A DNA stretch of 64,000 bases from CAYLUN01 sp964386865. GTDB taxonomy: Bacteria > Verrucomicrobiota > Kiritimatiellia > RFP12 > UBA1067. Positions 25,501 to 35,171 of this stretch are shown here, in pieces (the stretch's first letter is position 1; the number at the start of each line of letters is the position of its first letter). A program made the translations under genes and the position numbers. The stretch covers positions 1-64,000 of the forward strand of contig CAYLUN010000007.1 of the NCBI GenBank assembly GCA_964386865.1, written 5' to 3'. Under the pieces are notes generated by a model. The model was not told the origin of the DNA. It ran no database searches and saw nothing but the letters and a program-made list of their open reading frames with translations.

Positions 25501-27953
25501 CTCCGCTTGCGGCGAACGCTCAAGAACCTGGGCCGACTCCTGCTGCCACTCCGGCCTTCACTTTGGTCGAAGACGGGCAGGCCAAGGGGGTGATCTACCT
25601 CGCACCGGGCAGCACGCCGACGGCCATCTACGCTGCCGAGGAACTGCGTGCCCACATCGCGCTCGCGACCGGCGTGCGCTTGCCCATCGTGGATAAAGCG
25701 CCCGAGGATCCGAAGATGCCGGTGGTGCTGGTCGGACCGTCGGAGGCGGCTGCGGCGCGGGGCGTCACCGCGGCGGGGCTGGCGTCCGAGGGATATCGCA
25801 TCACGAGTGGCAACAACTGGCTGGTGCTGCTCGGGGACGACACACCTGAACAACTGCAGGGATTGGAGCCTCCGAACGATACATTCGATGGCGAATGGAG
25901 GTTGAATGTGCCACCCTACGGCACCCTTACGGCCGTCTATCGCTTTCTCGAAGCGGTCTGCGACGTTCGTTGGTTCATGCCGGGCGAACTCGGAATGGTG
26001 GCCCCGTCCATGCCCTCTGTGCGGGTTCCGGTACTCGACCTTCGTGGATATCCAGCGTTCGCTGAGCGACTGCCGAGGTTCCGCGGTAGGAAAGACCCCA
26101 TCTCCCCGGAACAGAAACGGGCAATGGCCGATTGGATGCGGCGGGTCGGCTTTGGGAACACCTCCGGCACTTTTTTCAACCACACCTTCCACGTCCTGAC
26201 AAAGAACGAGACATTGCGGAAGACCAAGCCGCAGATCTTTGCGCAACTCCGAGACGGAAGCCGCGATTTCAGCAGCACCTCCTATGGCCACGGCAATCTT
26301 TGTCTGAGCGAGCCGGACACTGTCACCGAGTTTGTCAAAATGCTGCGCAGGAAATTTGACGAAAACCCAAAGCTTCGCGAGTTCTCGATCAACCCCAATG
26401 ATGTATGGATTCCCTGCATGTGCGACACGTGTATGGCGACAATCGAACCGGAACTCAGGGCCGAGGTTCTCCGTGCCGGCGGGCGGATCGAAAGGGGAAC
26501 AGAGCGTTTGAATCTCTCCAATGAGAAGCTGAATGAATTCCGCAAGGCCTCCTCGAAGTTGTTATGGCAGTTCAGGGTGGAAGTGGCGAGACAGCTTCAG
26601 CAGAGTCACCCCGATCGGTTGATCGGAGCATTCGGCATTTATGAGGGCTATGGTGACCCGCTGGTGGCCGGTCAGTTCGATTTGCCGTCCAACATGGCCG
26701 TCAGCATCACCAAGTGGCGCTGGAATTTCTGGAACCCCGCGGACCGTGAAAGCACCCGGCGAACGATCGCCGACTGGAGCAAGCTGGTCAAACATCTCTA
26801 TGTCTGGGAGTATTACCTGTGGAACTGGCGCAGCTGGCCAACCCGCCCGAAACTGGTGGGCTATCCGGTGTTCTTCCCGCGCATTCTCAAGGAAGACATC
26901 CGCTTTCAGCGAGATCATCACGTACGCGGCGAAAAATTCGAAAATGAAGGCTGGATTGGAAGTTCGCCGGGGCTGAATCACCTGATGCCTTACCTCACCG
27001 GCCGGTTGCTGTACAACCCCGACTTGGACGTGAACGAGCTGCTCGACGACTACTACAGCAAGTTCTACGGCGCCGCCCGCCAGGAAATGAAGGCCTTCTG
27101 GGAACAAGCCGAGGCGTGCTGGATGCGCGACACCAGTGGGCTCGACTATAGGACACAGGAGGTCGAGATGCTCGAAACCTTGTTTACCGCTGACGACCTG
27201 CGGCAGTTTTTCAGCCTGCTGTCTGCTGCCAAGGCCAAGGTCGCAGCCGACAGCCCGGAATTCCGCCGCATTGACCTGATTGAAAGGGAAATGGCGCCTT
27301 CACGTTTCAGGATGTCCACCCAGAGGCCGATGGCGCCTCGCTTCTCCTCCTCTGCGGTCTTTCCACCTCCGGCCATCGACGGCACCTATCACGATGACTG
27401 GGGAAACGGGGCCATCGATCTGGGCGCGAGCAAAGTTAAGGTCGGACATGATCCGCAGAACCTGTATCTCAGTTTCGCGGGCACGGACGGGAAAGTCGTT
27501 CCGCCCTCGCAAGTTGATGGCGGAAAATGGGCCTGGAAATCAAATGAAAATCGCTGGCTGCCCAGGGAGGAATCAAACACGGTCATGATCGAGATCCAAC
27601 CCGACCCCGCAAATGAGATGCGACAGTTTGCGATTCTGATCAACGCCTCCGGCAAAGCTGTGACCGCCGCCTACGGCGACCCGGCCATTGCCGATCCGCG
27701 TGCCTGGCAGGGCGGAGTTCGCTCAGCCGTGAAAAGGGTGAACGAAAACGGCTGGAGCGGGAGCGTGGCCATTCCATGGGAAGCTTTGCGCGTAAAGCTC
27801 TCTCCTGGTATGGAAATAAAGGCCGACATCAGCCATTACCGGGCCGGAATGGGAGTCCGCTACTGGTCGCTGCCATCCGACAACGGGGAGGCTGCCCAAC
27901 AGCCTGCCCCGGCAAAGAAGCAATTCGGCATCATTACCTTCCCGGAACAATGA
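25461..27953 (+). CDS. DUF4838-type secreted glycosidase-like protein with CBM9-like C-terminus
   Basis: An 830-residue protein with a signal peptide (MKHTVSMITALLLAPL, AANAQE). Residues about 25-170 form the alpha-glucuronidase-like N-domain (STPTAIYAAEELRAHIALAT; VGPSEAAAARG; LTAVYRFLEAVCDVRWFMPG). Residues about 200-620 are the DUF4838 core (WMRRVGFGNTSGTFFNHTFH; FSINPNDVWIPCMCDTCM; FGIYEGYGDPLVAGQFDLPS). Residues about 640-825 resemble a family 9 carbohydrate-binding domain (IDGTYHDDWGNGAIDLG; GWSGSVAIPWEALRVKLSPG). The enzymatic role of DUF4838 is not established; the fold is related to GH20/GH67 proteins. The start at 25461 is chosen because it opens the signal peptide and couples to the leader minigene. 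Confidence 0.8.
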   Translation: MKHTVSMITALLLAPLAANAQEPGPTPAATPAFTLVEDGQAKGVIYLAPGSTPTAIYAAEELRAHIALATGVRLPIVDKAPEDPKMPVVLVGPSEAAAARGVTAAGLASEGYRITSGNNWLVLLGDDTPEQLQGLEPPNDTFDGEWRLNVPPYGTLTAVYRFLEAVCDVRWFMPGELGMVAPSMPSVRVPVLDLRGYPAFAERLPRFRGRKDPISPEQKRAMADWMRRVGFGNTSGTFFNHTFHVLTKNETLRKTKPQIFAQLRDGSRDFSSTSYGHGNLCLSEPDTVTEFVKMLRRKFDENPKLREFSINPNDVWIPCMCDTCMATIEPELRAEVLRAGGRIERGTERLNLSNEKLNEFRKASSKLLWQFRVEVARQLQQSHPDRLIGAFGIYEGYGDPLVAGQFDLPSNMAVSITKWRWNFWNPADRESTRRTIADWSKLVKHLYVWEYYLWNWRSWPTRPKLVGYPVFFPRILKEDIRFQRDHHVRGEKFENEGWIGSSPGLNHLMPYLTGRLLYNPDLDVNELLDDYYSKFYGAARQEMKAFWEQAEACWMRDTSGLDYRTQEVEMLETLFTADDLRQFFSLLSAAKAKVAADSPEFRRIDLIEREMAPSRFRMSTQRPMAPRFSSSAVFPPPAIDGTYHDDWGNGAIDLGASKVKVGHDPQNLYLSFAGTDGKVVPPSQVDGGKWAWKSNENRWLPREESNTVMIEIQPDPANEMRQFAILINASGKAVTAAYGDPAIADPRAWQGGVRSAVKRVNENGWSGSVAIPWEALRVKLSPGMEIKADISHYRAGMGVRYWSLPSDNGEAAQQPAPAKKQFGIITFPEQ

Positions 27954-28046
27954 CGCCCTGGCCCAGATGGCGCACGCTCAGCACCCGTCAGTTTTCCCCG
28001 TAGCCGTCCGTGCACGAAGAGTAACTCAATCGGAAAGGAAAGCGCT

Positions 28047-30380
28047 ATGACTCAACCACCCGAACAAAACATGATGTCACGGCGGACCATGCTCCGCTCG
28101 ACGGCGATGGTTGCCGTTGCCCCATTCCTCATTCCGAACGGACGCTCATCGGCGGAGGAGCCTGTGGCTGGCGGCGTTGCGGGGCTCATCGGTTCTGCGG
28201 GATGGTTGCGAGACCCTCGTTTCCTAGACGCGCAAGCCGGGGATTACGTCATGCCGAAACAAGTCACGGGCGTGTTGAAGAATTTTCACACCTATTTCCG
28301 CAAAGAAGTGATGCTCGACCAAGCCCCGAAACGAGCGGTGCTCTATATCACCGGGGACGACACATTCAAGTTCTACATCAACGGCCGCTTTTGCGTACAA
28401 GGGCCGGAGCGGGGTTACCCGTTCGCCCATCCCTATTACGTGCTGCCAGTGACGGACCAATTGACGGCTGGCCGCAACTGCCTAGCCGCGCACGTCTATT
28501 ACCACGGCGTTTATGCGCGCGCGTTCAACAGCGGGGACAACCGCAGCGGCTTCCTGATGGTCTTGGAGTTGACTTTCGCCGACGGATCACAGACTCGCTA
28601 CGCCACCGACTCCAGTTGGAAGTGTCTTCGTTCGCGCACCTTCTCGGCCAGCGCTCTGTTCGGCTACGGCACACAGTTCAACGAAAACATGGATCTGCGC
28701 AACGAGCCAGTGGGGTGGCGCGAGGTGGGCTTCGATGATGCCACGTGGGAAGCGCCGTTGGTCCAGCGGCAGGATCACACGTTCATTCCCGCCATCGCTG
28801 CGCCGCTGGCTCACTGGCGCGCCGAACCGGTGAAGGTCGAACCGCGAGGCGAAGGTCGCTGGTTTTTCGACTTCGGGCAAGAGGTTGTCGGGCACACCCG
28901 CATCCGCCTCCGAGGCCCGGGAGGCCATGTGACCCTGGTCCGCCACGGCGAGGAACTCAACCCCGATGGCAGCGTCCGCCACAACATGCGCTGCAACTGC
29001 AACTACGAGGACGCGATCACGCTCTCGGGACGCGACGACGTGGCCGAGTTCTGCGACTATCGCGGTTTTCGCTACATCGAAATCCTCAACGCCCCGGTTC
29101 AGCCGCAGGTGTGGGTGGATGTGCGCCACTATCCGTTCGATGCAGCCGCCTCCGACTTCGACTGCTCCGAACCGCTGCTCAACGACATCTGGAAAATGTG
29201 CAAGCACGGCACCCGGTTAGGCTCCCAGGACGTCTTCGTGGACAACCCGAACCGCGAGAAAGGTCAATACACCGGCGACACCTACATGACCGTCTTGTCG
29301 CAGCTCATCCTGACCGGCGACCCGGCTCTGACGCGCAAAGCCCTCCGTGATTTTCAGCTCTCCCAGCGGTTTGATCCGGGCCTGCTGGCTGTCGCACCGG
29401 GCAGTATTCACCAGGAACTGGCTGAGTGGTCGCTCCTGTGGCCGGTCATGTTGCACTATTACTACTGGATGACGGGAGACAAGACATTCACCGTCAGCAT
29501 GACAAACATGGGGCTGGAAAAGCTCCTGGCGTGGTTCGCCGGCATGGAAAACGCGAGCGGACTGCTGACCGGCATGGACAAGAAGAAATGGGTCCTCGTG
29601 GATTGGCCCGCCAACCTGCGCGGAGGCTATGACTACGCGACGACTAAGAACGACGTCAACACGGTCATCAACGCCTTCTACTATGCCATGCTGCGGTGCG
29701 CCGCCGAATTGACCCGGCTGGCAGGCCGGGACGATGCGGCGCTCCAGTCGCAGATGGAGCGGCTGCGTACGGCCTTCGTTGGGCAGTTGCTGGATCCGGC
29801 GACCACCCTCTTCCGCGACGGAGCCAACTCCAACCACCAGTCCCTCCACGCGAGCGGTTTCGCCTTGTGCTTCGGGTTGGTTCCCGAGAAAGCGCAGCCC
29901 GCTGTGGTCGAGCTGATGCGGCAAAAGCGGTTGGACTGCGGCATCTACGGGGCCCATTACTTCATCGAGGGCTTGTTTCAGATCGGTCAGCACGAACTGG
30001 CCTATGACCTCCTGACCTCACGCGACCATCACTCGTGGGCCGAGATGCTGCGCCACGGGGCCACCGCGCCTTTGGAGGCTTGGGCGCCGGATCAGAAATG
30101 GAATACCAGCTTCTGCCAACCCGCCGCCGCCACGCCCATCTACCTGCTGGTGCGCTATGTGATGGGATTGAAACCCGCCGCGCCGGGCTGGAAAGCCGTG
30201 AACGTCGCGCCACAGGTCCCCGCGAAGCTGGAGCGGATGAATGTCCGATTCCCAACGGTGGCCGGTCCAATCGTCGCGGAATACGAGAAGGCGAAGGGCT
30301 ACCGCCTGACCGTGCCCAAGGGCGTCGAGGTGAAGACGACCCCGGCAAACGGCATCACCTACAGCGTCGAGCATGCTTGA
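28047..30380 (+). CDS. Alpha-L-rhamnosidase, GH78 family
   Basis: A 777-residue enzyme with a Tat-like leader (MSRRTMLRSTAMVAVAPFL). The N-terminal half has the GH78 beta-sandwich domains (RAVLYITGDDTFKFYINGRF; FDFGQEVVGHTRIRLRGPGG; HGEELNPDGSVRHNM). The (alpha/alpha)6 barrel starts near residue 370. The family's general-acid motif appears as DNPNREKGQYTGDTYM near residues 397-412. Later GATAPLEAWAPDQKWNTSF and QPAAATPIYLLVRYV match the closing active-site segment. It hydrolyses terminal alpha-L-rhamnose, as in rhamnogalacturonan or flavonoid glycosides. ATG 28047 has an AAGGAA site. An upstream gap of 93 bp separates it from the DUF4838 gene, so co-transcription is plausible. Confidence 0.88.
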   Translation: MTQPPEQNMMSRRTMLRSTAMVAVAPFLIPNGRSSAEEPVAGGVAGLIGSAGWLRDPRFLDAQAGDYVMPKQVTGVLKNFHTYFRKEVMLDQAPKRAVLYITGDDTFKFYINGRFCVQGPERGYPFAHPYYVLPVTDQLTAGRNCLAAHVYYHGVYARAFNSGDNRSGFLMVLELTFADGSQTRYATDSSWKCLRSRTFSASALFGYGTQFNENMDLRNEPVGWREVGFDDATWEAPLVQRQDHTFIPAIAAPLAHWRAEPVKVEPRGEGRWFFDFGQEVVGHTRIRLRGPGGHVTLVRHGEELNPDGSVRHNMRCNCNYEDAITLSGRDDVAEFCDYRGFRYIEILNAPVQPQVWVDVRHYPFDAAASDFDCSEPLLNDIWKMCKHGTRLGSQDVFVDNPNREKGQYTGDTYMTVLSQLILTGDPALTRKALRDFQLSQRFDPGLLAVAPGSIHQELAEWSLLWPVMLHYYYWMTGDKTFTVSMTNMGLEKLLAWFAGMENASGLLTGMDKKKWVLVDWPANLRGGYDYATTKNDVNTVINAFYYAMLRCAAELTRLAGRDDAALQSQMERLRTAFVGQLLDPATTLFRDGANSNHQSLHASGFALCFGLVPEKAQPAVVELMRQKRLDCGIYGAHYFIEGLFQIGQHELAYDLLTSRDHHSWAEMLRHGATAPLEAWAPDQKWNTSFCQPAAATPIYLLVRYVMGLKPAAPGWKAVNVAPQVPAKLERMNVRFPTVAGPIVAEYEKAKGYRLTVPKGVEVKTTPANGITYSVEHA

Positions 30381-30419
30381 TAATCACCCAACACCACGAA
30401 CAACCATCACTGAAAAACT

Positions 30420-30811
30420 ATGAAAATTCACATACTCTCGTTCCTGGCCGCCGTGTTGGCGTGTTCCCTGGCATCCGCCGCCAATGAGGGCACGCCGCTA
30501 ATATTGGATGTAAAACTAAGCGGGGTGATCGGCGACGGCGTGGCGGATGACACTGCGGCCATCCAGGCATTGCTCGACTCACGGCGCGCGCTGGTTTACC
30601 TGCCAGCGCCACCGAAGCACTATCTCATCAGCAAGCCGCCATCCTCAACCGCACTCCCGGCCCGCTCGACCTGCTGGTCAATCGCGGCACCATCGAACAT
30701 CTGAGCTTGAACCAGGTGATTCTAGAGGCGTCCGAAGGCCCCGCTCGCGGTGCAGCGACCGTGATGACGGGAAGATTCACCGGAAGGTCGTTCAGCAAGT
30801 GTCGGTCGTGA
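30420..30811 (+). pseudogene. Frameshifted remnant of a secreted beta-helix (pectate-lyase-like) protein
   Basis: The first frame encodes a signal peptide (MKIHILSFLAAVLACSLASA) and then IGDGVADDTAAIQALLDSRR, the classic entry of pectate-lyase-superfamily proteins, followed by LVYLPAPPKHYLISK. At about 30636 sense shifts to another frame, which continues AILNRTPGPLDLLVNRGTIE, HLSLNQVILEASEG and stops at 30809-30811. Only about 130 codons of an expected several hundred remain, so both a frameshift and a large deletion have occurred. The rest to 30917 is non-coding. Confidence 0.8.
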
Positions 30812-30917
30812 ACGCGGCGACCGAAGCGCCCCCCAAAGCAGTCAAATGATGAAGACAGCCCGCGCCATTCTGACAAAGGACGAAGCCGTGAAGACCCTCC
30901 TACAAAGAAAGAACACA

Positions 30918-31934
30918 ATGCAAACAATCCAACTCCTCGCCCTCACTGCTCTCCTGTTGAACCCGCTGGCCGCGCTGCACGCTCAGCAGCCCTCGTCACC
31001 TTCCTCTGCGACGGTGCGCGACCGACTTTGGATCTTCACCGTCATCGAGGGAGGTAACAACAAGAAGAGCCCCGCATCCCCCGGCGGAAATACCAATCAT
31101 TATATCGACGACTTCGCGCCCGGCGGTTCGCGCATGACACCGGCGGAAGGAGCAGTCTGGTTGGGCGTGCCGAACCTCCTCTTCATTCGGAGCGACAACC
31201 TGCCCGCGCTCCCCGCGGACGAAATCGGCCGGAAAAAGAGCAGCTATCAACAGTATGCAACATCCTTCCAGCCACTCGAACGCGTGGTCTGGTCCGTCGT
31301 CGGCGGCGGAGGCACGGGCGGCATGAGCGAACTCCCCGCCACTCTCGCCCTCGCACAGGAGTTCCCCAATATCCGCGGCATTTTCCTCGACGATTTCGTG
31401 CGCCCCATCCCCAGGAAGAAAGCGATGGACCCCCACATCGGCCGGCCCGCCATGCCCCTCGCAGATCTCCGCCAATTGCGTGATCAAATCAAGGCCAGCG
31501 GCAAACCCCTCGACATCTGGGTCACGCTCTACACCCACGAGGTCAATCCGGAGCGCATGAATTCGAAGATCCCGTTCAGGTCGTGCGAGCCCCCGCTCTC
31601 GAACTTCCTCGGCGAGTTTGACGTCCTGACCCTCTGGACCTGGGACTCCACGGAAATCCCCGAGCTGGAGGCCAATCTCACCGCGCTCGAGAAAATCGCC
31701 CCAAAGAAAGCCCGCATCGCCCTCGGGCTCTACCTCTGGGATTTTCAAAACAAGAAACCTGTCCCGGTGGAGCTGATGAAGCACCAGTGCGACCTGGGCC
31801 TGAAGTGGCTCAAGGAAGGCCGCATCACGGACATGATCTTCCTGGCCAACACCATGCTCGACGTCGGCATGCCCAGCGCCGAGTTCTCACGCCAATGGAT
31901 CAAGAAGCACGGCAACGAGAAGTTGGACCGATAA
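30918..31934 (+). CDS. Secreted protein of unknown function, probably TIM-barrel
   Basis: A 338-residue protein with a signal peptide (MQTIQLLALTALLLNPL, AALHAQQ). The mature part has alternating strand and helix segments: RLWIFTVIEGG, GVPNLLFIRSDNLP, IRGIFLDDFVRP, DIWVTLYTHEVNP, FDVLTLWTWDSTEIPELEAN, ARIALGLYLWDF and MIFLANTMLDVGM. The phrase GIFLDDF near residue 155 looks like a barrel strand ending in catalytic acids, and LTLWTWDSTEI suggests another. I do not recognise the family. The start at 30918 is preferred over longer in-frame ATGs because it opens the signal peptide. The last residues (EKLDR) and the following intergenic bases recur before the gene at 37963. Confidence 0.6.
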   Translation: MQTIQLLALTALLLNPLAALHAQQPSSPSSATVRDRLWIFTVIEGGNNKKSPASPGGNTNHYIDDFAPGGSRMTPAEGAVWLGVPNLLFIRSDNLPALPADEIGRKKSSYQQYATSFQPLERVVWSVVGGGGTGGMSELPATLALAQEFPNIRGIFLDDFVRPIPRKKAMDPHIGRPAMPLADLRQLRDQIKASGKPLDIWVTLYTHEVNPERMNSKIPFRSCEPPLSNFLGEFDVLTLWTWDSTEIPELEANLTALEKIAPKKARIALGLYLWDFQNKKPVPVELMKHQCDLGLKWLKEGRITDMIFLANTMLDVGMPSAEFSRQWIKKHGNEKLDR

Positions 31935-31942
31935 GCGAAGGC
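31915..31942 (+). repeat. 28-bp gene-tail/leader repeat C, copy 1
   Basis: The bases covering codons N-E-K-L-D-R-stop and the next 7 intergenic bases match 37931-37958 at 24 of 28 positions by eye. Both copies precede a signal-peptide gene by about 5-8 bp. Confidence 0.75.
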
Positions 31943-31949
31943 CACATTC

Positions 31950-33881
31950 ATGAAACCCACCCTCAAACTCCTCGCCGCCCTGCTGCTGGTGCCGGTGGCC
32001 GCGCTGCACGGCGCCGATGCGCCGAAGTCCACCAACCCGAAAGCCAATCTCCCTGCGACGGCCAAGGCGGTGAGTGCCATGGAAGCGATCCCGTATGGCA
32101 GCGTAAAGGCTGGAGGCGAGATCGGACGACGGATCGAGCTGACCATTGCTTCAAATCTGCTCAAGCTCGATGTCGAGGGCGATTTCCTCTGTCCGCTGAA
32201 GAAGCGAAACGGGGCCTATGTCGGCGTCGGGATCTTGCTGGACGCGGCCAGCCGGCTGGCGGGCGCCACCGATGACGAGCGCATCAAAGCGATTCGGGAC
32301 CGGGTTGCGCAAGCGTTGATCGCTGCGCAGGAGGATGATGGCTACATCGGCTACAAAGCGCCGGCAGACCGCGTCTGGAAACTGTTCGACCCCGACGAGA
32401 TCGCGCAGATCATCCTCGGACTGGTGACGCATCACCGGCTGACTGGCGACCCGAAGTCGTTGGCCGCCGCCCGGAAACTCGGCGACTACTTGATTCGCGC
32501 GATGCGAGCCAATCCTGACCAGACGAAGAAGGGGTTGGCAGACGTGCTGCAGTGGATCTGCCTCGATCAGGCGATCCTGGCATTGCACGAGGCTACGGGT
32601 GATCGAGACTACCTGAATTTCTGCGTCCGGGATCGGCAGCTTGCAGAGTGGCCGGGGCCGATCGTCACCTGTCGCTATGGACCCATCGATGGCCATGCTT
32701 ACGGCCATCTGGCCAAGTGCCTGGCGCAACTGCGGCTGTATCACCAGACTCGCGACAAACGGCTCTTGGAACCGAGCCGCCGTCTCCTTGACTTCCTGGC
32801 GCAAGGGGACGGGATGGTCATCAGCGGTGCGGTCAGCGAGCAGGAGTGCTGGCACGATACGCAAAGCGGCCTGTGCTGGCTGGGTGAAACGTGCGCGAGC
32901 GTCTATCTCGTGCAATGGCTGGACGAACTGCTGCGGCTCGACCGCGACTCCGTCCACGGCGATCTGATGGAGCGTATCATCTACAACACGCTCTTCGCGG
33001 CTCAGTCGCCCGACGGCCGCCACATCCGCTACTACACGGCCTTCGAGGGGAGACGCTCCTATTACAAAGGCGACACCTATTGCTGCCCAAACAACTACCG
33101 GCGGGCGATCGCCCTCTTGCCGCAACTCCTCTACTACCGTGACGATGGGGGTATCACGATCAACCTTTACACCCAGTCGAGCGCGGACGTGGCGTTGGCC
33201 GACGGCCTGGCGGTGAAGCTGCGCCAGGAAACCGATTACCCCGCCAGCGGAAAAGTGCTGCTGCACGTGGAAGCGTCGCGCGAAGCCAGATTTCCGCTGC
33301 GCCTGCGCATTCCTTCGTGGTGCAACGCGGCGATAATAGCAATCAATGGCGCGCCGGTGAAAGGGCCTATTGCATCGGGCCGTTTCTTCGCGATCGAGCG
33401 CGAGTGGAAGACAGGCGACCGGGTCGAGTTGGAACTGCCTATGACTTGGCGATGGGTCAAAGGCCGCAGGGCGCAGGTTGGCCGCGTAGCGCTCATGCGC
33501 GGGCCGTTGCTCTTCTGTCTGAACCCCTCCCGCAACAAAGATGTGGCAGGTTCAGACCTGCGCCAATTGTTCCTCAATTGGGAGACGCTGAAAGAGCCGG
33601 TCGTGGATAACAGTATTCGGCCCAATGGGAGGAAGGCTCTCCTTGGCGGAAAGCTTCTCCGTGTCACAGACTTTGCCCCGGCGAAGCCGGACGTGAGCCT
33701 CGAACTCAACGAGTTTATTGATGGAGGCCAACCGGACGGTGTCGAAAAAGGCTGGGTCTTCGAAGAGCGCGATGGTCCGCAGGCCACCTATTTTCGCGTG
33801 CCCAACCTCAGCGACGCACGATTCGAGGAGGATGAATTGCTGGGGGGTGGAGCAAAGACGAACCAAGGAGCAAACCCATGA
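31950..33881 (+). CDS. GH127-type beta-L-arabinofuranosidase (DUF1680)
   Basis: A 643-residue protein with a signal peptide (MKPTLKLLAALLLVPVAALH). The (alpha/alpha)6 barrel shows IAAQEDDGYIGYKAP-type and LVTHHRLTGDPKSLAAARKL segments. The catalytic set of the family is visible: WLGETCASVYLVQW near residues 309-322 (Glu and Cys) and GDTYCCPNNYRR near 374-385, the Cys-Cys-Pro zinc cluster that includes the nucleophile. The C-terminal sandwich has FPLRLRIPSWCNAAIIAING and VGRVALMRGPLLFCLNP. It would release terminal L-arabinofuranose. The stop overlaps the following start as ATGA. It is the single-domain relative of the N-terminal part of the fusion protein at 57317. Confidence 0.85.
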   Translation: MKPTLKLLAALLLVPVAALHGADAPKSTNPKANLPATAKAVSAMEAIPYGSVKAGGEIGRRIELTIASNLLKLDVEGDFLCPLKKRNGAYVGVGILLDAASRLAGATDDERIKAIRDRVAQALIAAQEDDGYIGYKAPADRVWKLFDPDEIAQIILGLVTHHRLTGDPKSLAAARKLGDYLIRAMRANPDQTKKGLADVLQWICLDQAILALHEATGDRDYLNFCVRDRQLAEWPGPIVTCRYGPIDGHAYGHLAKCLAQLRLYHQTRDKRLLEPSRRLLDFLAQGDGMVISGAVSEQECWHDTQSGLCWLGETCASVYLVQWLDELLRLDRDSVHGDLMERIIYNTLFAAQSPDGRHIRYYTAFEGRRSYYKGDTYCCPNNYRRAIALLPQLLYYRDDGGITINLYTQSSADVALADGLAVKLRQETDYPASGKVLLHVEASREARFPLRLRIPSWCNAAIIAINGAPVKGPIASGRFFAIEREWKTGDRVELELPMTWRWVKGRRAQVGRVALMRGPLLFCLNPSRNKDVAGSDLRQLFLNWETLKEPVVDNSIRPNGRKALLGGKLLRVTDFAPAKPDVSLELNEFIDGGQPDGVEKGWVFEERDGPQATYFRVPNLSDARFEEDELLGGGAKTNQGANP

Positions 33882-34198
33882 ACCCCTTTGTCCTCACCGC
33901 CCTGCTGCTGGCTCCACTGGCCGCGCTACGCGCCGATGATACCGCTAAACTGGCCGCCCTCCTTGAGCCCGCGACCGCGCAGGGTGGCACAGTCAAGATT
34001 CCGCCAGGGGATTACCAAATGGATGGTACTAGACCCTTGACCCTCGCTTCGCACATGACCGTCTCGGCTTACGGCGCGTGTTTACGCTTGCCTCCGGGTC
34101 TGGGTTCGCTTACGCTCAGACGCACGGTGGGTGTGCGAGACCGCAGGCAACCTGTTTTCGTTGCCGCGAGGCGGGTCCGCATGAAATTCGGAGGCTGA
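33878..34198 (+). pseudogene. N-terminal fragment of a beta-helix protein, copy D2
   Basis: A signal peptide (MNPFVLTALLLAPLAALRAD) is followed by DTAKLAALLEPATAQGG, VKIPPGDYQMDGTRPLTLAS and SAYGACLRLPPG, the opening of a parallel beta-helix lyase-like protein. After about residue 75 the frame becomes R/V-rich (VGVRDRRQPVFVAARRVRM) and stops immediately before the AraC start at 34199. A full gene would be several hundred codons longer. The start overlaps the GH127 stop as ATGA and is preceded by AAGGAG, so the translation signals are intact. The DNA resembles 19427-19573. Confidence 0.7.
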
Positions 34199-35071
34199 AT
34201 GAACCTGATCGTGGAGAAGCTTTCCCCGCTTGAAGTCGACCGGGAACTGGTCCTGTGCGAGCAGGTCCGCGGCGCGGACTTCGGCTGCGTCTGGCACTGC
34301 CACCCTGAAATCGAGATCACGTGGGTGCGGCGGGGCGGGTCGCTGAGATGGGTCGGCGACAACATTTCTCCTGTCGAGCGAGGAGAAGTCGTCATGATCG
34401 GGTCGGATCTGCCCCACGATTACCGGAACGACAAATTGGCCAGCCGGCGCCAAGGCCACGTGCATGCCGTCGTGGTTCAGTTCTCTCCCGCCCTGTTCTC
34501 GGAGTCTTGGCTGGAGAAGGGGTGCATGACGAAGGTGAAGAAGCTGCTGCAGCGGGCACGCTTCGGGCTGCGTGTCTCCGGGAGCACGAGAGACCGCGCG
34601 ACGCGTCTGATGGGGCTGATCGCTCAAACGAGGGGCTTGGATCGCTTTGTGCATCTGCTTCAGTTGCTCAGCCTGCTGGCCGCTTCAGAAGATCTGCTTC
34701 AGTTGGCTGCGGCTGACTTCAAGCTGGGAGGGCGGGGGGCGACGCTGGATCGTCTCGGAACGGTCTGCAAGTATATCGAGGACCACTTTTGCGAGCCGCT
34801 GTATCTCGCGGACTTGGCGAAAAGGGGCGGGGTGAGTGAAAGCACTTTCCGCAGGCTGCTGAAACAGGGGACCGGCCGCACGCTTCCCGAGTATATCAAC
34901 GAGTTGAGGATCGCCCACGCGTGCCGCCTGTTGGCTGAAACAGACCGCACGGCGTCGGAAATCGCGTTTCAGTGCGGGTTCGTAACGGACACGCATTTTC
35001 AAAGCGCGTTCCGCAAGCTGCAAAACCAAACGCCGCTGGCCTATCGACAGACGGTCAGGCGGGGGACGTGA
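34199..35071 (+). CDS. AraC-family transcriptional regulator (first of a tandem pair)
   Basis: A 290-residue protein with an N-terminal cupin sensor (WHCHPEIEITWVRRGGSLRW; GSDLPHDYRND) at about residues 10-110. The C-terminal AraC DNA-binding domain spans about 185-285: YIEDHFCEPLYLADLAKRGG, VSESTFRRLLKQGTGRTLPE, then SEIAFQCGFVTDTHFQSAF and TPLAYRQ. The ATG has GGAGG 4 bp upstream, directly after the stop of the truncated beta-helix frame. It closely resembles the next protein in length and motifs, so the pair arose by tandem duplication. AraC proteins with cupin sensors usually activate nearby sugar genes. Confidence 0.92.
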   Translation: MNLIVEKLSPLEVDRELVLCEQVRGADFGCVWHCHPEIEITWVRRGGSLRWVGDNISPVERGEVVMIGSDLPHDYRNDKLASRRQGHVHAVVVQFSPALFSESWLEKGCMTKVKKLLQRARFGLRVSGSTRDRATRLMGLIAQTRGLDRFVHLLQLLSLLAASEDLLQLAAADFKLGGRGATLDRLGTVCKYIEDHFCEPLYLADLAKRGGVSESTFRRLLKQGTGRTLPEYINELRIAHACRLLAETDRTASEIAFQCGFVTDTHFQSAFRKLQNQTPLAYRQTVRRGT

Positions 35072-35171
35072 GGGCTCCGCCCGCATTAATAGGCGAAAAC
35101 GGATAAATAATGACTCGCGAGGGCGGGCGAAGAGAAGTTCTAACGTGCTTAACTAATTATGTGGAGGTTGA

